Shown here: in pieces, positions 6,203 through 9,643 of the stretch | Position numbering within the stretch: the first letter of the stretch is position 1 | How the letters are laid out: every line of letters starts with the position of its first letter | Source of the DNA: UBA668 sp049424465 | GTDB lineage: Bacteria > Actinomycetota > Acidimicrobiia > Acidimicrobiales > Ilumatobacteraceae | Assembly (NCBI GenBank): GCA_049424465.1 | Contig: JBMSSR010000108.1 | Span: forward strand, 1 to 9,643 | Direction: 5' to 3' | Length of the DNA stretch: 9,643 nucleotides | Made by a program: the position numbers and the translations under genes | Notes under the pieces: generated by a model | Told to the model about the DNA's origin: nothing | Databases searched by the model: none | What the model saw: only the letters and a program-made list of their open reading frames with translations

Positions 6203-6652
6203 TCAGATCTCGTCCGCTGCGGCGAGGGCCGCTGCGTGCGCGCCGCGTCCGCCGACGAGCTCGATCGTCTCCGCGTCGGATCCGACCGACCGCAGCATCG
6301 CCATGCCGATCTCCTCGTGACGGTGGTACGTCGCGAAGCGCTCGCCCCGCGGCCCGACCACGGTGGCGACGACCCGTGCCGTGATGCCGAGGTCGCTGTC
6401 AACCTTGCCGATGTCGTGCAGCAGCGCCCCCGCACGTGCGGCGCGAGTGGCGGACGCAACCCGCTGGTCGAACCGACGGAGCACCTCGATCGAGTGTCGC
6501 CGGTCCTCGACCCGGAGTCGCGACCACAGCGCCAGTTCTGACGACGAGAGCACCTCACGCACCGTCGCGAGATCGTGTGGCTCCGGCTCGCGTCGCGACA
6601 GGGCGCCGAGCCACCGACGCACCAGGTGCGCCGCGGCCGAACGGGCTGTCAT
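6203..6652 (-). CDS. Small HD-domain protein, probable metal-dependent phosphohydrolase
   Basis: A 149-residue protein. An N-terminal helical region (1-45) precedes an HD domain with candidate metal ligands H53 (HSIEVLRRF), H79-D80 in ALLHDIGK, H112 in YHRHEEIG, and D147 in AALAAADEI. That set fits the HD superfamily of metal-dependent phosphatases and phosphodiesterases acting on nucleotides or related phosphoesters; the substrate is unknown. The chain stops only two residues after D147. Many HDIG relatives have a further His-His pair in the segment before the last Asp; here it reads VGGRG. The ATG start overlaps the xerD stop as ATGA and has GGAGG 4 nt upstream. The frame remains open upstream across xerD to 6955, but that part looks like out-of-frame xerD. 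No membrane segment or signal peptide is seen. Confidence 0.85.
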   Translation of the reverse strand: MTARSAAAHLVRRWLGALSRREPEPHDLATVREVLSSSELALWSRLRVEDRRHSIEVLRRFDQRVASATRAARAGALLHDIGKVDSDLGITARVVATVVGPRGERFATYHRHEEIGMAMLRSVGSDAETIELVGGRGAHAAALAAADEI

Positions 6653-7590
6653 CGCGCCTCCGCACGCGGGTGCGCCTGCCGGTACACCTGCCACAGCCGC
6701 TCCTGGCTCACCTTGGTGTACACCTGCGTCGTGCTGATCGACGCGTGGCCGAGCATCTCCTGCACGATACGAAGATCGGTACCACCGTCGAGGAGGTGCG
6801 TGGCACACGAGTGGCGCAACACGTGCGGCGACAGCCGATCGGCGAGGCCGACCCGTTCGCCGTAGGTGCGCACGACGGCCCAGGCCGACTGACGGCTCAT
6901 GCGCGTGCCCCGTCGCAGCAGGAACACGGCCTCCTCGTCGCCGCGACGTGCCCACCGCTCGGGGACGAACGCCGGTCGGCCGTGCTCGAGCCAGTCGTCG
7001 ACCGCTCGAGCCGCCATCCGTCCGTAGGGCACGATTCGCTCCTTCGACCCCTTCCCGAACAGGCGCACGAGTCGCTGGTCGCGGTCGATGTCGGCACGCG
7101 ACAAGCCACAGACCTCGCTGATGCGGGCTCCGGTCGCATAGAGGAACTCCAGCAACGCACGGTCGCGCAGCGCGACCGGGTCCTCCCCCGCCACGGCGCC
7201 GAGCAGTCGCTCGACCTCGTCCACGGTCAGCGGGTGCGGAATCCCAGCGGGCACCCGGACCCCCTCGACGTCGGCCGTCGGATCATCGGCGCGCAGACCC
7301 TCCTCGAGCATGAACCGGTGGAGCATCCTCACCGCCGTCAACTGACGAGCCACGCTCGAGGGCGCCGCTCCCGATGCCCGTCGAGCCTGCACGAAGCGAT
7401 CGACACCGCGCCGATCGACCTCACCGAGGCCGAGGCCCTCGACCAGCAGCCACGCCCACCACCCAGCGAGATCCCGTCGGTAGGCCGCGAGTGTGTTCGC
7501 CGAACGTCCCCGCTCGCTCGCCATCCACGACAGGAAGGCCTCGACGGCAGGCGGCAGGTCAGCCGGCAGCACCCGTGCGGTACCGCTCAC
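6649..7590 (-). CDS. xerD: Tyrosine recombinase XerD
   Basis: Site-specific recombinase that, with a XerC partner, resolves chromosome dimers at dif under FtsK control. The 313 residues have the two-domain XerC/D layout: an N-terminal SAM-like core-binding domain (about 11-100, with RSANTLAAYRRDL) and a catalytic domain. All six catalytic positions are present: R156 (GARISEV), K180 (GKGSKER), H256 and R259 (HVLRHS), H282 (LGHAS) and nucleophile Y291 (VYTKV). The GTG start overlaps the Nudix stop as GTGA with no Shine-Dalgarno, so coupling is likely. The location directly after pyrG and the Nudix gene is the conserved actinobacterial place for xerD and argues against a phage or island integrase. 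No dif-like site was found in the window. XerC cannot be wholly excluded, but length and context favour XerD. Confidence 0.94.
   Translation of the reverse strand: MSGTARVLPADLPPAVEAFLSWMASERGRSANTLAAYRRDLAGWWAWLLVEGLGLGEVDRRGVDRFVQARRASGAAPSSVARQLTAVRMLHRFMLEEGLRADDPTADVEGVRVPAGIPHPLTVDEVERLLGAVAGEDPVALRDRALLEFLYATGARISEVCGLSRADIDRDQRLVRLFGKGSKERIVPYGRMAARAVDDWLEHGRPAFVPERWARRGDEEAVFLLRRGTRMSRQSAWAVVRTYGERVGLADRLSPHVLRHSCATHLLDGGTDLRIVQEMLGHASISTTQVYTKVSQERLWQVYRQAHPRAEAR
6657..6661 (-). promoter_or_regulatory. Shine-Dalgarno site for the HD-domain gene
   Basis: GGAGG on the minus strand, inside the last codons of xerD, with a short 4-nt gap to the ATG at 6652. It supports starting the HD protein at that ATG rather than within xerD. 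Confidence 0.55.
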
Positions 7591-8144
7591 AGCCGGGCAA
7601 GGTGCCGCTCGGCGAGCAGGAGGCCGATGATGGTCTTTGCATCGTGGATCTCACCGCTGGTCACCATCGACACCGCGTCGGCCAACGACATCTCGAGCAC
7701 ATCCATGTGCGCCTCCTCAGGCCCATGCACGTCCCGATCGACGCGTTCGAGGTCGAGCGCGAGATAGATGAACAGCTCGGCATCGGTCATCCCTACCGAC
7801 GGTGAAAAACGCGTGAGCGGCACGAGTCGGCCCGGCGACAGTCCAACCTCCTCGACGAGCTCGCGCGCCGCCGTCACCTCGGGTGGCTCGCCGACGATGT
7901 CGCGCATGCCCGCCGGAATCTCGACGACATGCTCGTCGAGCGGCGCCCGGTACTGTCGCACCAACGTGACCCAGGGTTCGCCGGCATCGTCGAGATGAAC
8001 CGGCACTGCAGCGACGGCGCCCGGGGAGCGCACGACGTCGCGGGTGAACTCGGTGCCGTCAGGCGACTCGAACCGTCCCACCACCACGTTCCAGACGTAG
8101 CCGCGGTGGACCACGTCATCGGAGAGGTGGCGGAACGTGCCCAT
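7587..8144 (-). CDS. Nudix hydrolase, ADP-ribose pyrophosphatase type
   Basis: Hydrolyses a nucleoside diphosphate linked to another moiety, most likely ADP-ribose to AMP and ribose 5-phosphate. The 185-residue chain shows VRQYR (62-66) and EIPAG (75-79), typical of ADP-ribose pyrophosphatases. The Nudix box follows at 79-102, ending RELVEEVGL with metal-binding E98 and E99. The spacing from G79 to E86 is one residue longer than the GX5E consensus, a variation I believe is found in actinobacterial relatives. The open frame runs upstream into pyrG, but family similarity begins at MGTFRHLSDD, and the ATG at 8144, 20 nt after the pyrG stop, is the natural start. No good ribosome site is seen. 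Position between pyrG and xerD matches Rv1700 of M. tuberculosis, an ADP-ribose pyrophosphatase. Exact substrate specificity is inferred. Confidence 0.92.
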   Translation of the reverse strand: MGTFRHLSDDVVHRGYVWNVVVGRFESPDGTEFTRDVVRSPGAVAAVPVHLDDAGEPWVTLVRQYRAPLDEHVVEIPAGMRDIVGEPPEVTAARELVEEVGLSPGRLVPLTRFSPSVGMTDAELFIYLALDLERVDRDVHGPEEAHMDVLEMSLADAVSMVTSGEIHDAKTIIGLLLAERHLARL

Positions 8145-8164
8145 CGAGCGAGCCGACCGACTGG

Positions 8165-9643
<1,479 letters not shown>

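Noticed and set aside
6649..7590. Tyrosine recombinase as a sign of an integrated element or novel recombinase system
   Set aside because: Complete XerD signature in its conserved pyrG-Nudix-xerD context; no attachment-site repeats, tRNA, excisionase or composition change nearby.

Overview
This window is a GC-rich stretch (roughly 68-70 % by eye) of an actinobacterial chromosome carrying ordinary, densely packed housekeeping genes. The order pyrG - Nudix - xerD ... scpA - scpB - rluB matches the conserved actinobacterial block seen in Mycobacterium tuberculosis (Rv1699-Rv1701 and Rv1709-Rv1711). The lineage is probably deep-branching Actinobacteria, possibly Acidimicrobiia. That placement is an inference from gene order and protein style, not a measurement.

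Layout from right to left: a minus-strand run opens with pyrG (5' end outside the window) and continues with an ADP-ribose-type Nudix hydrolase, the tyrosine recombinase xerD and a small HD-domain protein. It ends head-on against trpS, the only plus-strand gene. trpS is divergent from a second minus-strand run: scpA, scpB, rluB, tyrA, aroA and a HAD-IB phosphatase whose 3' end lies beyond the left edge. Within each run genes overlap by 4-8 nt or are 2-20 nt apart, so each is probably one operon with translational coupling. The 80-bp gap between scpA and trpS is the only clear promoter region. It holds a -10-like hexamer on each strand at distances that suggest leaderless mRNAs for both genes.

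Functionally the window combines nucleotide metabolism (CTP synthase, Nudix), chromosome maintenance (XerD, the ScpA/ScpB subunits of SMC-condensin), translation (TrpRS, a pseudouridine synthase) and aromatic amino-acid synthesis (EPSP synthase, prephenate dehydrogenase). All coding sequences keep their recognisable catalytic motifs and none looks frameshifted.

I found no mobile element, CRISPR array, tRNA, rRNA, riboswitch or defence system, and no convincing new biological system. The points most worth a second look are the bidirectional leaderless promoter with its short direct repeats, trpS lying inverted where other actinobacteria carry parA, and the uncharacterised HD protein coupled to xerD. 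No stretch longer than 300 bases lacks a gene; the largest intergenic gap is the 80-bp one.
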